Origin: Vibrio ostreicida
GTDB lineage: Bacteria > Pseudomonadota > Gammaproteobacteria > Enterobacterales > Vibrionaceae
NCBI RefSeq assembly: GCF_013074385.2
Contig: NZ_JABEYA020000004.1
Coordinates: 1-64,000 of the forward strand
Direction: 5' to 3'
DNA: 64,000 bases
A program made the position numbers and the translations under genes. The notes below the pieces were generated by a model. It ran no database searches. It had not been told where the DNA came from and worked only from the letters and a program-made list of their open reading frames with translations. Each line of letters opens with the position of its first letter. Position 1 is the first letter of the stretch. Shown here piece by piece: positions 18,225 to 27,697 of the stretch.

Positions 18225-19175
18225 ATGAGCAATGTGATTAAAGTCGGTATCAGTTCTTGCGTGTTGGGTGAAAAGGTTCGGTTCGATTCTGGCCATAAGA
18301 TCAGCAAGTTTGTGACCAAAGAATTAGCGCCTTACTTCGAATTTGTGCCTGTGTGCCCAGAAGTGGGGATGGGCATGCCTGTGCCAAGGCCGACGATTCG
18401 TTTAGTTACCGATGAAGAACGGATTTCATTGGTAGAGACCAAAGACCCGACCAAAGAATATACCGAGCAAATGATGGAATACTCACGAAACAAAATTACC
18501 GAGCTACAGCAAAGTGAACTTTGTGGTTACATTGTTTGTGCCAAATCGCCAACGTGTGGTATGGAGCGAGTTAAGGTGTACAGAAAAGGTGGGCCAGAAA
18601 ACATTGGCGTAGGCTTGTATACGCAAGAATTGATGACGAAAATGCCTTGGCTACCTATCGAAGAAGATGGTCGATTGAATGATCCTGTTCTCAAGGAAAA
18701 TTTTATTACTCGCATTTATACCTTGAAAGACTTTTACGATTCGATGGATGGGAACCCAACCGCAGGAAAAATCGTTGCTTTTCATTCACGATATAAATTG
18801 ACGCTAATGGCGCATCACCCTCAGTCATATAAAGCATTGGGGCGTCTTGTGGCGAATATAAAAGATCGAGATATTAAAGATTTTTATGAGGAATATCGAG
18901 TCGGACTAATGCAGGCAGTGGCGCATCGTGCCAGTCGCAAGAACAACACCAACGTGCTTATGCATCTGCAAGGCTATTTTAAACGTGATTTGGCGAAACA
19001 ACAGAAAGCAGAATTGTGTGGTGTGATCGATGAGTATCGCCAAGGGACATTACCTTTGCTTGCACCACTCACGTTGATAAAACATTATTTGGCGTCTTAC
19101 CCGGATGACTACCTCGCGGAACAGGCGTTCTTGCAGCCTCATCCACAAGAGCTGAGATTGAGATACGGATTGTAA
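18225..19175 (+). CDS. DUF523 (TudS-like)-DUF1722 (YbgA-like) fusion
   Basis: 316 residues, two domains. Residues 6-150 are DUF523, the thiouracil desulfurase (TudS) family, with three cysteines placed like its [4Fe-4S] ligands: Cys12 (SSC), Cys44 (VPVCPE) and Cys111 (KSPTCG). Residues about 190-305 are DUF1722, the YbgA domain (FHSRYKLTLMAHHPQSYKALGRLV). In E. coli ybgA sits beside the photolyase gene phr; here the fusion heads the photolyase operon. A role in handling photodamaged or thiolated uracil is attractive but inferred. The stop is 1 bp before the MerR start. Confidence 0.85.
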   Translation: MSNVIKVGISSCVLGEKVRFDSGHKISKFVTKELAPYFEFVPVCPEVGMGMPVPRPTIRLVTDEERISLVETKDPTKEYTEQMMEYSRNKITELQQSELCGYIVCAKSPTCGMERVKVYRKGGPENIGVGLYTQELMTKMPWLPIEEDGRLNDPVLKENFITRIYTLKDFYDSMDGNPTAGKIVAFHSRYKLTLMAHHPQSYKALGRLVANIKDRDIKDFYEEYRVGLMQAVAHRASRKNNTNVLMHLQGYFKRDLAKQQKAELCGVIDEYRQGTLPLLAPLTLIKHYLASYPDDYLAEQAFLQPHPQELRLRYGL

Positions 19176-19176
19176 A

Positions 19177-19962
19177 ATGAAGAAATACGCAATAAGAGAA
19201 ATATCAGACCTGACTGGTGTCAAACCCGTCACTCTGAGGGCGTGGCAGCGCCGTTATAGCCTAATTGAGCCTGAACGTACTGAGAAAGGCCATCGACTTT
19301 ACTCAGAACAGCATCTTCAGAGGATCAATGACATACAAAGTTGGTTAAATAAAGGGGTGTCCATTGGCAAAGTGAAATCTCTGCTTGAAGGAGGAGAAAG
19401 TGTTCAGGAGACCATGGTGGCCTCCCCGCTTTATTTGGAGGATGTAGAGTCGGTGTTGGATGCGTTGGCCAATCTCAACAAAGGCAGAGCGGAGACATTG
19501 ATTCACTCGGTGATGAAAGAATACCCTCTAAACGTTGTTGAAACACAGTTCATCCAACCGATACTCAATGCATTGTCTCTGGTCCGACAAAATTTACGGT
19601 CCATACAGTTGGGGCTGTTCAATACCCTAATGTTTAACAAGCTGAATTCGATTATCGAAGCAGAGAATAAAGCGGCGCGAGAGGGCAAGTGCTTGTTTAT
19701 TAGTTTTGAAGGTCAGGCTGATTTAGGGGCTCGCTTAGCTGCCCTTAGATTAGTCGAAGAGGGCCAGAATATGACGTTGATTGATGGTGTTGATGATCTG
19801 TCTGGGCTAGTGACTCACCCACGGGTACGGGAGTTTTCAATGATAAGTGTCTATAGCGACCATTCTATCAGCGATCATCAACTGGGGTTCATAAGGCAAC
19901 TCCACGACACTTTCTCCGGTAAAATCATTTTGTCTGATATTTTGAGACGGTTACAGGGATAA
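19177..19962 (+). CDS. MerR-family regulator of the photolyase operon
   Basis: 261 residues: a MerR helix-turn-helix at 3-70 (IREISDLTGVKPVTLRAWQRRY, then GHRLYSEQHLQRI) and a C-terminal region with the outline of the helical plus Rossmann-like B12-binding module of LitR/CarH regulators. The DxHxxG cobalamin motif is not present (QADLGARL stands there), so B12-based light sensing is unlikely. The corresponding V. cholerae MerR is reported as part of the blue-light response. It is the second gene of a tightly packed operon and ends 3 bp before the photolyase gene, and it may act on the paired boxes upstream. Confidence 0.87.
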   Translation: MKKYAIREISDLTGVKPVTLRAWQRRYSLIEPERTEKGHRLYSEQHLQRINDIQSWLNKGVSIGKVKSLLEGGESVQETMVASPLYLEDVESVLDALANLNKGRAETLIHSVMKEYPLNVVETQFIQPILNALSLVRQNLRSIQLGLFNTLMFNKLNSIIEAENKAAREGKCLFISFEGQADLGARLAALRLVEEGQNMTLIDGVDDLSGLVTHPRVREFSMISVYSDHSISDHQLGFIRQLHDTFSGKIILSDILRRLQG

Positions 19963-19965
19963 ACC

Positions 19966-21381
19966 ATGCATCTAGTTTGGCTAAGACGTGATTTAAGAAC
20001 GCTGGACAACTCGGCACTGATTAATGCGATAAATGCCGGCCAACCTGTGGTGTGCGTCTTTGTCGCAACTCCTCAGTCATGGCAGGAACATGGCTTGGCA
20101 CCGATTCAGGCGGATCTCATCTATCGGAGGTTACAAGTACTCCAGAAAGAGCTGGAAGCACTGCACATTCCTTTTTTGTATAACGAAGTGGATTCCTTTC
20201 GAGAAAGCAGCGATTGGGTTGCTGAATTGGCAGTCAATTTAAACGCAAAAAAGGTTTGGTTGAATAAAGAGTATGAGTGGAATGAGCAAGTTCGAGACCA
20301 GTCACTGAGCGAACAATTAGCGAAATCGGGTGTTGAATATACAGCGATAGACGATAAGTGTGTACTCGCACCTGGCACTGTACTTAATCAGCAAGGGCAT
20401 TACTTTAAGGTGTTTACGCCGTTTAAAAGAGCGTATTTGGCCAAATTGGATCATGCAGGTTTTGAGGTCAGAAAACCGACTTTGGTGTCACCTAGCCAGC
20501 CATTAGATTATCTCGGCTGTATGACGGTTTCAGAGCAAATACCTTTTCATTACCCGCGTCAATCTAGTGCTCATTATGTTATTGATACCGCCTCGATCAT
20601 TCAGAAGTTGCGGGATTTTGAACACCATCGTGTGGATCAGTATGACCATCACAGAGATTTTCCAGCAATGGCGGGGACCAGCCAGCTTTCGCCTTATCTT
20701 GCCATTGGCGCCTTGTCAGTCAGGCAGTGCTTAGCGCGTCTTAAGCAAGGGCAAACTTCGCCGTTCAGCCAAGGACGTGAAGTTTGGCAAAGTGAATTGG
20801 TTTGGCGTGAATTTTATCAGCATTTGATTCACTTTGAAGCCAAATTGAGTAAAGGACGTGCTTTTCTGGAGTGGGGAGAACGTCTGATATGGGATAACGA
20901 TCCTGCAAAAATACAAGCATGGAAACGCGGTCAAACGGGCTATCCGATTGTTGATGCGGCAATGCGACAGCTTAACCAGACAGGATGGATGCACAACCGA
21001 TTGAGAATGATCGTGGCCAGTTTTCTGACGAAAGATCTTCACGTTGACTGGAAAGTTGGCGAGCGCTATTTTATGAGTAAACTGGTTGATGGGGATTACG
21101 CGGCGAACAATGGAGGCTGGCAGTGGTGCGCGTCAACTGGATGTGATGGCCAACCATATTTTCGTATTTTCAATCCGACGACTCAGGGTGAGAGGTTTGA
21201 TCCCGACGGGCGTTTTGTCCGGAAATGGGTCCCCGAACTGACCCCAGTCCCCGACAAATTTATACATCAGCCTTGGAAGTGGAGTGGTGTTAAAAGCTTG
21301 TCATATCTGGCACCGATTGTTGATCACAAGACAGAAAGAGAAGTAACCTTAAGCCATTACAAACAAGCAAAGGGAACGTGA
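19966..21381 (+). CDS. phrB: Deoxyribodipyrimidine photolyase PhrB
   Basis: 471 residues, the length of class I CPD photolyases. An N-terminal alpha/beta antenna domain starts LVWLRRDLRTLDNSAL. The C-terminal FAD domain contains SQLSPYLAIGALS, WQSELVWREFYQHL, WKRGQTGYPIVDAAMRQL, NRLRMIVASFL and NNGGWQWCASTGCD, all typical. It repairs cyclobutane pyrimidine dimers using visible light. Third of four genes in an operon with 1-3 bp gaps. Confidence 0.95.
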   Translation: MHLVWLRRDLRTLDNSALINAINAGQPVVCVFVATPQSWQEHGLAPIQADLIYRRLQVLQKELEALHIPFLYNEVDSFRESSDWVAELAVNLNAKKVWLNKEYEWNEQVRDQSLSEQLAKSGVEYTAIDDKCVLAPGTVLNQQGHYFKVFTPFKRAYLAKLDHAGFEVRKPTLVSPSQPLDYLGCMTVSEQIPFHYPRQSSAHYVIDTASIIQKLRDFEHHRVDQYDHHRDFPAMAGTSQLSPYLAIGALSVRQCLARLKQGQTSPFSQGREVWQSELVWREFYQHLIHFEAKLSKGRAFLEWGERLIWDNDPAKIQAWKRGQTGYPIVDAAMRQLNQTGWMHNRLRMIVASFLTKDLHVDWKVGERYFMSKLVDGDYAANNGGWQWCASTGCDGQPYFRIFNPTTQGERFDPDGRFVRKWVPELTPVPDKFIHQPWKWSGVKSLSYLAPIVDHKTEREVTLSHYKQAKGT

Positions 21382-21382
21382 G

Positions 21383-22303
21383 ATGCTGCGATACATGCTG
21401 GCTCTTTGTGGGGGTTTTAGCGCGTCACTACTGGCGGCGACATATGAATTGCCACCAGAGGGCAGCAGTCTGGTGGGACGGACACAATATCACCAAGTAC
21501 AAAGTGGTGACACCATCGCCGATATTGCAAAGCAGTATGATGTAGGTTTTCTGACTCTAATGGCCGCTAACAAAGGTATTGACCCATTTCTGCCGGCAAA
21601 AGATTATGTCTTGACGATCCCGACACGCATTATACTCCCGGACGTTCCACGTGATGGTATCGTGATTAATCTTGCTGAGTTAAGATTATATTACTTTCAG
21701 CCAACCAAGAATCAGGTTGATATTTTCCCTGTGGGGATTGGGCGAGTTGGGCGGGATACGCCAGAAATGGTAACGTCTATTAGTCAAAAACGCGTCAACC
21801 CAACGTGGACGCCCCCCAAGTCGATTCGTAAAGAGTACCGTGAAAAAGGCATTACCCTTCCTGCTGTTGTTCCATCTGGCCCAGATAACCCACTCGGAGA
21901 CTACGCGATGCGTTTGGCCTATGGTATTGGCGAGTACCTTATTCATGGGACCAATAAAGAGTTTGGTATTGGTTTGCGAGTGAGTGCGGGATGCATTCGT
22001 ATGGATCCTGAGGATATCGATTGGCTATTTCCTAGAGTGAAACGTGGAGAAAAAGTCCGCGTCATCAACCAACCCGTAAAAGTGGCGTTGGAACCTGATC
22101 GCAGTGTTTTTCTTGAAGCGCACGAGCCGCTGACAAGAAGCGATGGCAGTCAAATTGATTTAGAAATCCCGCAAGCATTGAAATGGTGGTTAGACGAGTT
22201 TAACTTTTCAGATTCTAAAGCCCGTGCCGCCATTTTAGCAGAGAATGGTGTGCCGATAGAGGTGGTGTCTCCAGATTTGACGGTATCTAGTGCCGTCGAT
22301 TGA
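21383..22303 (+). CDS. LysM and YkuD L,D-transpeptidase
   Basis: 306 residues. A Sec signal peptide (about 1-19) is followed by a LysM domain (about 36-80; YHQVQSGDTIADIAKQY) and a YkuD/ErfK domain (about 93-235) with the catalytic pair His188 (IHGT) and Cys204 (SAGCIRM). It acts in the periplasm to cross-link peptidoglycan or attach a lipoprotein to it. It is the last gene of the photoreactivation operon, 1 bp after phrB. A murein-lipoprotein-like gene lies 1 kb further on. Confidence 0.92.
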   Translation: MLRYMLALCGGFSASLLAATYELPPEGSSLVGRTQYHQVQSGDTIADIAKQYDVGFLTLMAANKGIDPFLPAKDYVLTIPTRIILPDVPRDGIVINLAELRLYYFQPTKNQVDIFPVGIGRVGRDTPEMVTSISQKRVNPTWTPPKSIRKEYREKGITLPAVVPSGPDNPLGDYAMRLAYGIGEYLIHGTNKEFGIGLRVSAGCIRMDPEDIDWLFPRVKRGEKVRVINQPVKVALEPDRSVFLEAHEPLTRSDGSQIDLEIPQALKWWLDEFNFSDSKARAAILAENGVPIEVVSPDLTVSSAVD

Positions 22304-22599
22304 ATAGGGGGGCTCACTTTTGAGAATGGAAAGGGGGAGGTTGGCATCTGCTTAACTGGACACAGAGATAAACTTTTGTGAATAGACAAATAAGACGTCC
22401 ACTTTATCTTTCTTGTAATCAATGCCTTATTCATTGTTGATCGTATTATAAATATTCATAGAGGTTTATTGGGCATATCGGGTCGTTTTTGGAAAAATAG
22501 AGTCTGTTCCCTGTCGTCTCACTATCGATAAGAGAGACACCTAAGCGTTGGCAGGAACACTCTTAATCAGATATTTTTTTGAAATCACTAGAGGTAAGT

Positions 22600-23106
22600 A
22601 TGTCCGTAACATTTTTAGGCCAAACCGTTGCATTATCCGGAGTCTTTGCACAGCAAGGTAAGCTACTTCCATCGTTTGAATTATGCGATAAAGATCTGTC
22701 CGATTTTGGTCTGGATAGATTTGAAAGCAAAAAGGTTATCATTAATATTTTTCCAAGTATTGATACGCCCGTATGCGCGAACAGTTGCCGCGCCTTCAAC
22801 ACGCTTGCTGAAAAAATGGAGAACACCGCTGTCCTTTGCGTTTCTGCTGATTTGCCGTTTGCGTTAGCGCGTTTTGTTGACACGGACGGTCTTGAAAATA
22901 TCACGGTTGCTTCTTTCTTCCGTCATTCAAATTTTGCCAACGATATGGGTGTGCTGATCAAAGAAGGCGCTTTGCGCGGATTGGCCTCCCGTGCGGTACT
23001 TGTTGTGAATGAATTCGGGAAAGTTATACACGCACAATTGGTCTCGGAAATTACTGAAGAACCTGATTACGACAGCGTTTTAAACGTTGTTCAAGGTGAA
23101 AACTAA
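22600..23106 (+). CDS. tpx: Thiol peroxidase Tpx, lacking resolving Cys
   Basis: 168 residues from the ATG at 22600, which has a clear GAGGTAAG ribosome site; a TTG frame seven codons longer is less likely. It is an atypical 2-Cys peroxiredoxin by overall similarity: INIFPSIDTPVC (peroxidatic Cys59), VLCVSADLPFALARF, and GLASRAVLVV. The residue equivalent to E. coli resolving Cys95 (in SRFC) is Val here (ARFV). An additional Cys63 lies four residues after the peroxidatic one. It would reduce lipid and other hydroperoxides using thioredoxin, but with a changed disulfide chemistry. Confidence 0.9.
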   Translation: MSVTFLGQTVALSGVFAQQGKLLPSFELCDKDLSDFGLDRFESKKVIINIFPSIDTPVCANSCRAFNTLAEKMENTAVLCVSADLPFALARFVDTDGLENITVASFFRHSNFANDMGVLIKEGALRGLASRAVLVVNEFGKVIHAQLVSEITEEPDYDSVLNVVQGEN

Positions 23107-23375
23107 TGGAGGAGTGTTTGTATTGATGGGGCTCTTGGCATCAACGTGGTCACTGGCCAGCTTTGATGTCACTCAGAAAACCGCAGGATGAGATCCGTGT
23201 CCAAGCAAAAGCTTATCTGGTTAACCTTACGCAGTCGATCGTATTGGCCCGATTTAGTGACACAAACATAAAGGCAAAAGTGGCGGCATGAGATTAAGCC
23301 GCCAATATATCGCCAATTATCGTTTGGTTATTAGTTAACTCATTGATTATAAATGGCTATTTAAATTCGTTAATC
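23107..23375. other. Intergenic tpx to lipoprotein gene
   Basis: 269 bp between convergent genes. A frame at 23166-23291 (41 codons, plus) reads like protein but has no ribosome site and no recognisable relative. The lipoprotein terminator hairpin is at 23281-23304. Confidence 0.4.
23281..23304 (-). terminator. Terminator of the lipoprotein gene
   Basis: TGGCGGC (23281-23287) and GCCGCCA (23298-23304) form a 7-bp stem over a 10-base loop, followed on the minus strand by CTTTTG. It lies 72 bp beyond the stop of the Lpp-like gene. Confidence 0.55.
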
Positions 23376-23603
23376 TTACTTAGTATAAGACTGAGCAATG
23401 TTGTCGATACGATCGTTGGCGCGATCGGCTTCTTCCTGCGCGGACATCGCGTCAGATTGAAGGGCTTTTACATCTTTACTCAGTTGGCTGACCTGATTAC
23501 TCAGCTCATCAAGTTTTGCAGAGGTGGCTCCATTGGTTCCGGACGCACAACCGGCTAGAAAAAGTACAGAAGATGCCGCTGCTGCGATCAACATTTTGTT
23601 CAT
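23376..23603 (-). CDS. Murein lipoprotein-like (Lpp) protein
   Basis: 75 residues: a lipoprotein signal peptide ending in the lipobox LAGC (Cys at 19), then a heptad-repeat helix (LDELSNQVSQLSKDVKALQS) and a C-terminal ...SYTK ending in lysine. Size, coiled coil and terminal Lys match Braun-type lipoproteins, which trimerise and are covalently tied to peptidoglycan by an L,D-transpeptidase through that lysine. A good AAGGAG ribosome site lies seven bases before the start. The nearby YkuD enzyme could act on it. Confidence 0.88.
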   Translation of the reverse strand: MNKMLIAAAASSVLFLAGCASGTNGATSAKLDELSNQVSQLSKDVKALQSDAMSAQEEADRANDRIDNIAQSYTK

Positions 23604-23965
23604 GGATGAACTCCTTGGCTGTTAGGTATCAAATAAAGGGTGTCTACTATATTTTGCTTATATAGTGACGATTAATAAAGCGTAGACATTAGACATGATT
23701 CTAGACTGCAAAATGCATAAAAAAGTCAAAACTAGCCAAGAGTTTAGACAAAATTTCAATTAGTAGAGTTATCTCTCATTGGAAAAGGGATTGAGAGTTG
23801 ATGCCTGAAAGCAACTTAAGACCAAATCATGCAAGGTGAGATAATTTTATGTGATCGCTATCCTGTACTGAGCTTTCACGGTATCATGTCGCGTTTTTGA
23901 AATTTTTTGCGTTTGAGCCATTCTTTAAGCACGGCTTACTCGCACATATTAACTTGGAGAGTACT
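23604..23965. other. Divergent intergenic region, Lpp-like / helicase
   Basis: About 360 AT-rich bp between two divergent starts. No gene or clear operator was recognised. The longer frame of the helicase (from a TTG at 23897) overlaps the last 69 bp, but is judged to be untranslated leader. Confidence 0.4.
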
Positions 23966-25297
23966 TTGCACTTTAAAGATTTAGGCTTGGATAACCGCTT
24001 ACTGAAAAACCTCAACCACCTTGCTTTCAAGAAGGCGACAGAGATACAGCAACAAGCCATTCCGGTGTCGATTGCTGGTAAAGATCTGTTGGCTTCATCG
24101 AAAACTGGTTCAGGAAAAACATTGGCGTTTGTGCTTCCTATGCTCCACAAGTCGTTAAAGAACAAGTCCTTTTCTGCCAGAGACCCTCGTGGCGTCATTC
24201 TAGCCCCAACTCGTGAATTGGCGAAGCAGGTTTATGGGGAGCTGCGTACCATGCTCGGTGGCCTATCCTATGATGCGACTTTGATTGTCGGTGGTGAAAA
24301 CTTCAATGATCAGGTTAACGCTTTGCGCCGTTATCCTAAGTTTATTGTCGCAACCCCAGGACGATTAGCCGATCATCTTGAACACCGTTCTTTGTATCTT
24401 GAAGGTCTGGAAACCTTGATTCTGGATGAGGCTGACCGTATGTTGGATCTCGGGTTTGCGCCCGAGCTTCGTCGGATCAATGCGGCAGCCAAACACCGAC
24501 GTCGCCAGACATTGATGTTTTCGGCCACGCTTGATCATGCTGAAGTGAATGGTATTGCCGCTGAAATGCTGGATGCGCCAAAACGGATTGCGATCGGTGT
24601 TTCAAATGAAGAGCACAAAGACATTACCCAGCGTTTCTATCTTTGTGATCACCTCGACCACAAGGAAGCCATTTTACAACGCATCCTTGAGGAAGCTGAG
24701 TATAAGCAGTTGATTATCTTTACCGCCACCCGAGTGGATACTGAGCGTCTGACCGATAAGCTGAATGCTCAAAAACTCAAGGCCATTGCGCTAAGTGGTA
24801 ACCTTAATCAGACACAGCGTAATACCATCATGAGTCAGTTTGAGCGTGCCGTGTTTAAAATTCTGGTGACAACCGATGTCGCGTCTCGTGGTCTGGACAT
24901 TGCTACGGTGACCCATGTGATTAACTTTGATATGCCGAAGCATACGGAAGAGTATGTTCATCGCGTTGGACGAACCGGTCGAGCTGGGAATAAAGGGGAT
25001 GCAATCTCCTTGGTTGGCCCTAAAGATTGGGATAGCTTCAAACGCGTAGAAGCCTACTTGCACCAAGACCTCAACTTTTCTGAACTGGAAGGTCTTAAAG
25101 GTAAGTTTAAAGGCCTAAAACCAGCCAAAGCTGACTATCGCGGCGGTAACAAAGCCACTAAGAAAACCAAACCAAACGCGAAAAAGGCGGCGAAAAAGCC
25201 AGCGAAGAGAGATAAAAGCTTTTATCAACATGTTGCAGTGGGTGATACCGTCTTCATACCTAAAAAGAAAGTCGCCCCAAAAGTCGACGACGAGTAA
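23966..25297 (+). CDS. DEAD-box ATP-dependent RNA helicase
   Basis: 443 residues from the TTG at 23966, preceded by TTGGAG eight bases upstream; a TTG 69 bp earlier would add residues unlike the family. All helicase motifs are present: Q motif (FKKATEIQQQAIP), I (TGSGKT), Ia (PTRELA), II (LDEADRMLDLGF), III (SAT), V (TTDVASRGLDI) and VI (HRVGRTGRAG). The tail is rich in Lys and Ala, as in RNA-binding extensions of SrmB/RhlE-type helicases. It unwinds RNA, probably in ribosome assembly or cold adaptation. A terminator follows directly. Confidence 0.93.
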   Translation: MHFKDLGLDNRLLKNLNHLAFKKATEIQQQAIPVSIAGKDLLASSKTGSGKTLAFVLPMLHKSLKNKSFSARDPRGVILAPTRELAKQVYGELRTMLGGLSYDATLIVGGENFNDQVNALRRYPKFIVATPGRLADHLEHRSLYLEGLETLILDEADRMLDLGFAPELRRINAAAKHRRRQTLMFSATLDHAEVNGIAAEMLDAPKRIAIGVSNEEHKDITQRFYLCDHLDHKEAILQRILEEAEYKQLIIFTATRVDTERLTDKLNAQKLKAIALSGNLNQTQRNTIMSQFERAVFKILVTTDVASRGLDIATVTHVINFDMPKHTEEYVHRVGRTGRAGNKGDAISLVGPKDWDSFKRVEAYLHQDLNFSELEGLKGKFKGLKPAKADYRGGNKATKKTKPNAKKAAKKPAKRDKSFYQHVAVGDTVFIPKKKVAPKVDDE

Positions 25298-25303
25298 TCG
25301 AGT

Positions 25304-25329
25304 AAGCCACCTTATCTGGTGGCTTTTTT
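25304..25329 (+). terminator. Terminator of the helicase gene
   Basis: AAGCCACC (25304-25311) pairs with GGTGGCTT (25318-25325) over a six-base loop, running into six T. It begins 7 bp after the stop codon. Confidence 0.9.
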
Positions 25330-25585
25330 ATTTCGTCTGCGTTCTGTTTGGTCTATCCAGCGGAATTGATATTAAACGAGTAGCCTATATTGTCTTTACA
25401 GAGGAACGTTTTGTCTGAGCACAGGTTTCTGGGTCTTCCCAGACTATAAACTGAGACCGGATAATTAAGTTGTCCTCATTTTTTTCTGCGTTGTTTTTCT
25501 TTGTCTAGAGTGAAGGTGGGTCTGATGACCCTTCGCTGTGCCGGCCGTTAGGCACGTTTACTGGAACTCAAAGAGAACAACAATA

Positions 25586-27697
25586 ATGAAACTGAATATC
25601 CCCCCAGGTGCAGTCGCTAGAGTCCTAATCAGTGCCAGTGTTTTGTTCATTGGCCAAACCTTAGCCTCCAATGTACCCGTTCCACAGGTCATTGAACGTC
25701 ACCATGAGCACAATGATGAGCGGGTTCATGGTATTGAAAATTTACCATTAGACTATCAGCCAACCCAGCTAACCGTCACATTCCCGCATACGGAAGAGCA
25801 ACCTTCTGCTTTAAGCCGTCAGTGTGATCTTGAAGCCTTGTCTACGTCAGACAGCAAACGTCTTATTAGTGAGCTAATTTCTCAGGGTGCTGGATGTATT
25901 AATGGACTGTTTTCGGCGCAAAGTAGCATTCAGGAAGTGGCTTTTTCCTCAAACAACATGCGTGACGTGGCCAATTACACCGCGCAGCAGGCAAAACACT
26001 ATCAAGGAAACGGCAATGATGGCTTAGAGGCCTTGTATCTTTATCTAAGAGCAGGTTTTTATGCGGCATTTTACAACGACAATATAACGTTGGCTGCTTG
26101 GGTAAAACCTGCAGTTCAAGCCTCTATCGATGAGTTTGTTGCCAGCCCGCATTTTTACAACAATAGTGATGCACACGGTAAAGTTCTGACGGAAGTCATG
26201 ATCACAATGGACAGTGCCGGACTACAGCATGCTTACCTTGAAGAAGTCACCCAATGGCTAAAGCGTTGGGATGCGAATTATGCACAGAGCTGGTACATGC
26301 GAAGTGCGGTAAATAGTGTTTTTACGATACTTTACGGCGGGAGTTGGAATGAACAATATGTTGATATCATTGGTCAGCAGTCTGAGTTAGTCAAAGCGTT
26401 ATCGCGCTTTGTAAGGAGTGGAGATTCTATTGGGCGTGACGATGAGTTCATGACCGCTAACGCTGGCCGTGAGCTGGGGCGCTTAACCCAATATAAAAAT
26501 GTGGCGATTAGTGGCCGTGTCAAGACCGCGCTGGGGCAGCTCTTTGAACAATATGAAATGTATGGATTTGGTGATGCGGTCTGGTTAGGGGCGGCTTATA
26601 CCGCTTCCTATTATTCCGACTGTGCAGAATATCGTATTTGTAATTTTGGACAACAACTCAAACCCTTGGTTTTGGCCCAAAGCTATTCTTGTAGCCCGAG
26701 TGTACGCATCTTGTCGCAGGCGATGACGACAGCACAGCATCAGGCGGCGTGCGATAAAATGGGGTATGAAGACGGTGATTTTCATCAGCGCCTAGAAACC
26801 GGTAATCAACCGGTTGCCGACGACCACAATACCCAGCTTCAGGTGAATATCTTTGACAGCAGTGATGCGTACAGTAAATATGCTGGTCCCATTTTTGGTA
26901 TTGATACCAATAATGGGGGAATGTACCTCGAAGGTGACCCGTCCAAGCCTGACAATGTCCCTAATTTTATTGCTTATGAGGCTGACTATGCCAACCCTGA
27001 TCATTATGTGTGGAACCTAGAGCATGAATATGTCCACTATTTGGATGGTCGATTTGATATGTACGGTGATTTTAATCATCCGACTGAAAAGGTAGTTTGG
27101 TGGAGTGAAGGGATTGCCGAGTATATCGCCCAACAGGATAACAATCAGGAGGCGATCGACACCATAATTGATGGCTCGACCTACACACTCGATGAGGTAT
27201 TTGAAACCACCTATGAGGGTTTTGATGTTGACCGAATCTATCGCTGGGGTTATTTGGCTGTCCGTTTTATGTTTGAGCGACATAAGGCAGAGATAAACCA
27301 AATGCTGACGATGACCCGTAAAGGAAATTGGGCCCAATACAAAGTGAGAGTCGATAGCTGGTCACTCGCGTATCAAGACGAATTTGAGCAATGGCAACAG
27401 CAACTGGTCGATGATGCAAACCAGACGCCGCCTACGGCAGTCATCAAGTTCAATAACCCAGGCAAAACGGGTGAATCCATATTCTTTAGCAGTGAAGGCA
27501 GTTCGGACCAAGATGGTCAGATCTCCGCTTACTACTGGGAGTTTGGTGATGGAGTGAGCAGTACGGAGGCGAACACCGCACACCTCTTCCGAATGATTGT
27601 GCTGTGCGGGATACCATCAATGGGGGCCGCTTGGAACCGGGCACCGCGCAGTGTCTTGCGGCGCAATCTCCTATCTGGCTCAGTGTCGCAGGGGTAA
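25586..27697 (+). CDS. M9 collagenase, C-terminus truncated by frame break
   Basis: A secreted metalloprotease of the Vibrio M9A collagenase family. Start at ATG 25586, followed by a signal peptide (about 1-28, ending QTLAS); the GTG at 25538 would bury it. An N-terminal activator region precedes the catalytic domain, with zinc site HEYVH (in NLEHEYVHYLDGRF) and the third ligand in WWSEGIAEYIA. A PKD domain begins at PPTAVIKF and reaches YYWEFGDGVSSTEANTAH, after which the frame changes and 36 unrelated residues follow. The catalytic part is intact, so a shortened active enzyme is possible. Collagen-binding domains downstream are lost (27574-27945). A full-length paralogue lies 3 kb on. Confidence 0.82.
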   Translation: MKLNIPPGAVARVLISASVLFIGQTLASNVPVPQVIERHHEHNDERVHGIENLPLDYQPTQLTVTFPHTEEQPSALSRQCDLEALSTSDSKRLISELISQGAGCINGLFSAQSSIQEVAFSSNNMRDVANYTAQQAKHYQGNGNDGLEALYLYLRAGFYAAFYNDNITLAAWVKPAVQASIDEFVASPHFYNNSDAHGKVLTEVMITMDSAGLQHAYLEEVTQWLKRWDANYAQSWYMRSAVNSVFTILYGGSWNEQYVDIIGQQSELVKALSRFVRSGDSIGRDDEFMTANAGRELGRLTQYKNVAISGRVKTALGQLFEQYEMYGFGDAVWLGAAYTASYYSDCAEYRICNFGQQLKPLVLAQSYSCSPSVRILSQAMTTAQHQAACDKMGYEDGDFHQRLETGNQPVADDHNTQLQVNIFDSSDAYSKYAGPIFGIDTNNGGMYLEGDPSKPDNVPNFIAYEADYANPDHYVWNLEHEYVHYLDGRFDMYGDFNHPTEKVVWWSEGIAEYIAQQDNNQEAIDTIIDGSTYTLDEVFETTYEGFDVDRIYRWGYLAVRFMFERHKAEINQMLTMTRKGNWAQYKVRVDSWSLAYQDEFEQWQQQLVDDANQTPPTAVIKFNNPGKTGESIFFSSEGSSDQDGQISAYYWEFGDGVSSTEANTAHLFRMIVLCGIPSMGAAWNRAPRSVLRRNLLSGSVSQG

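Noticed and set aside
23166..23291. 41-codon frame between tpx and the lipoprotein gene
   Set aside because: No ribosome site and no recognisable family; overlaps the terminator stem of the lipoprotein gene.
27550..27610. Programmed frameshift joining the collagenase to its C-terminal domain
   Set aside because: No slippery heptamer or downstream stem was found, and the PKD domain is incomplete at the junction, which favours a deletion.
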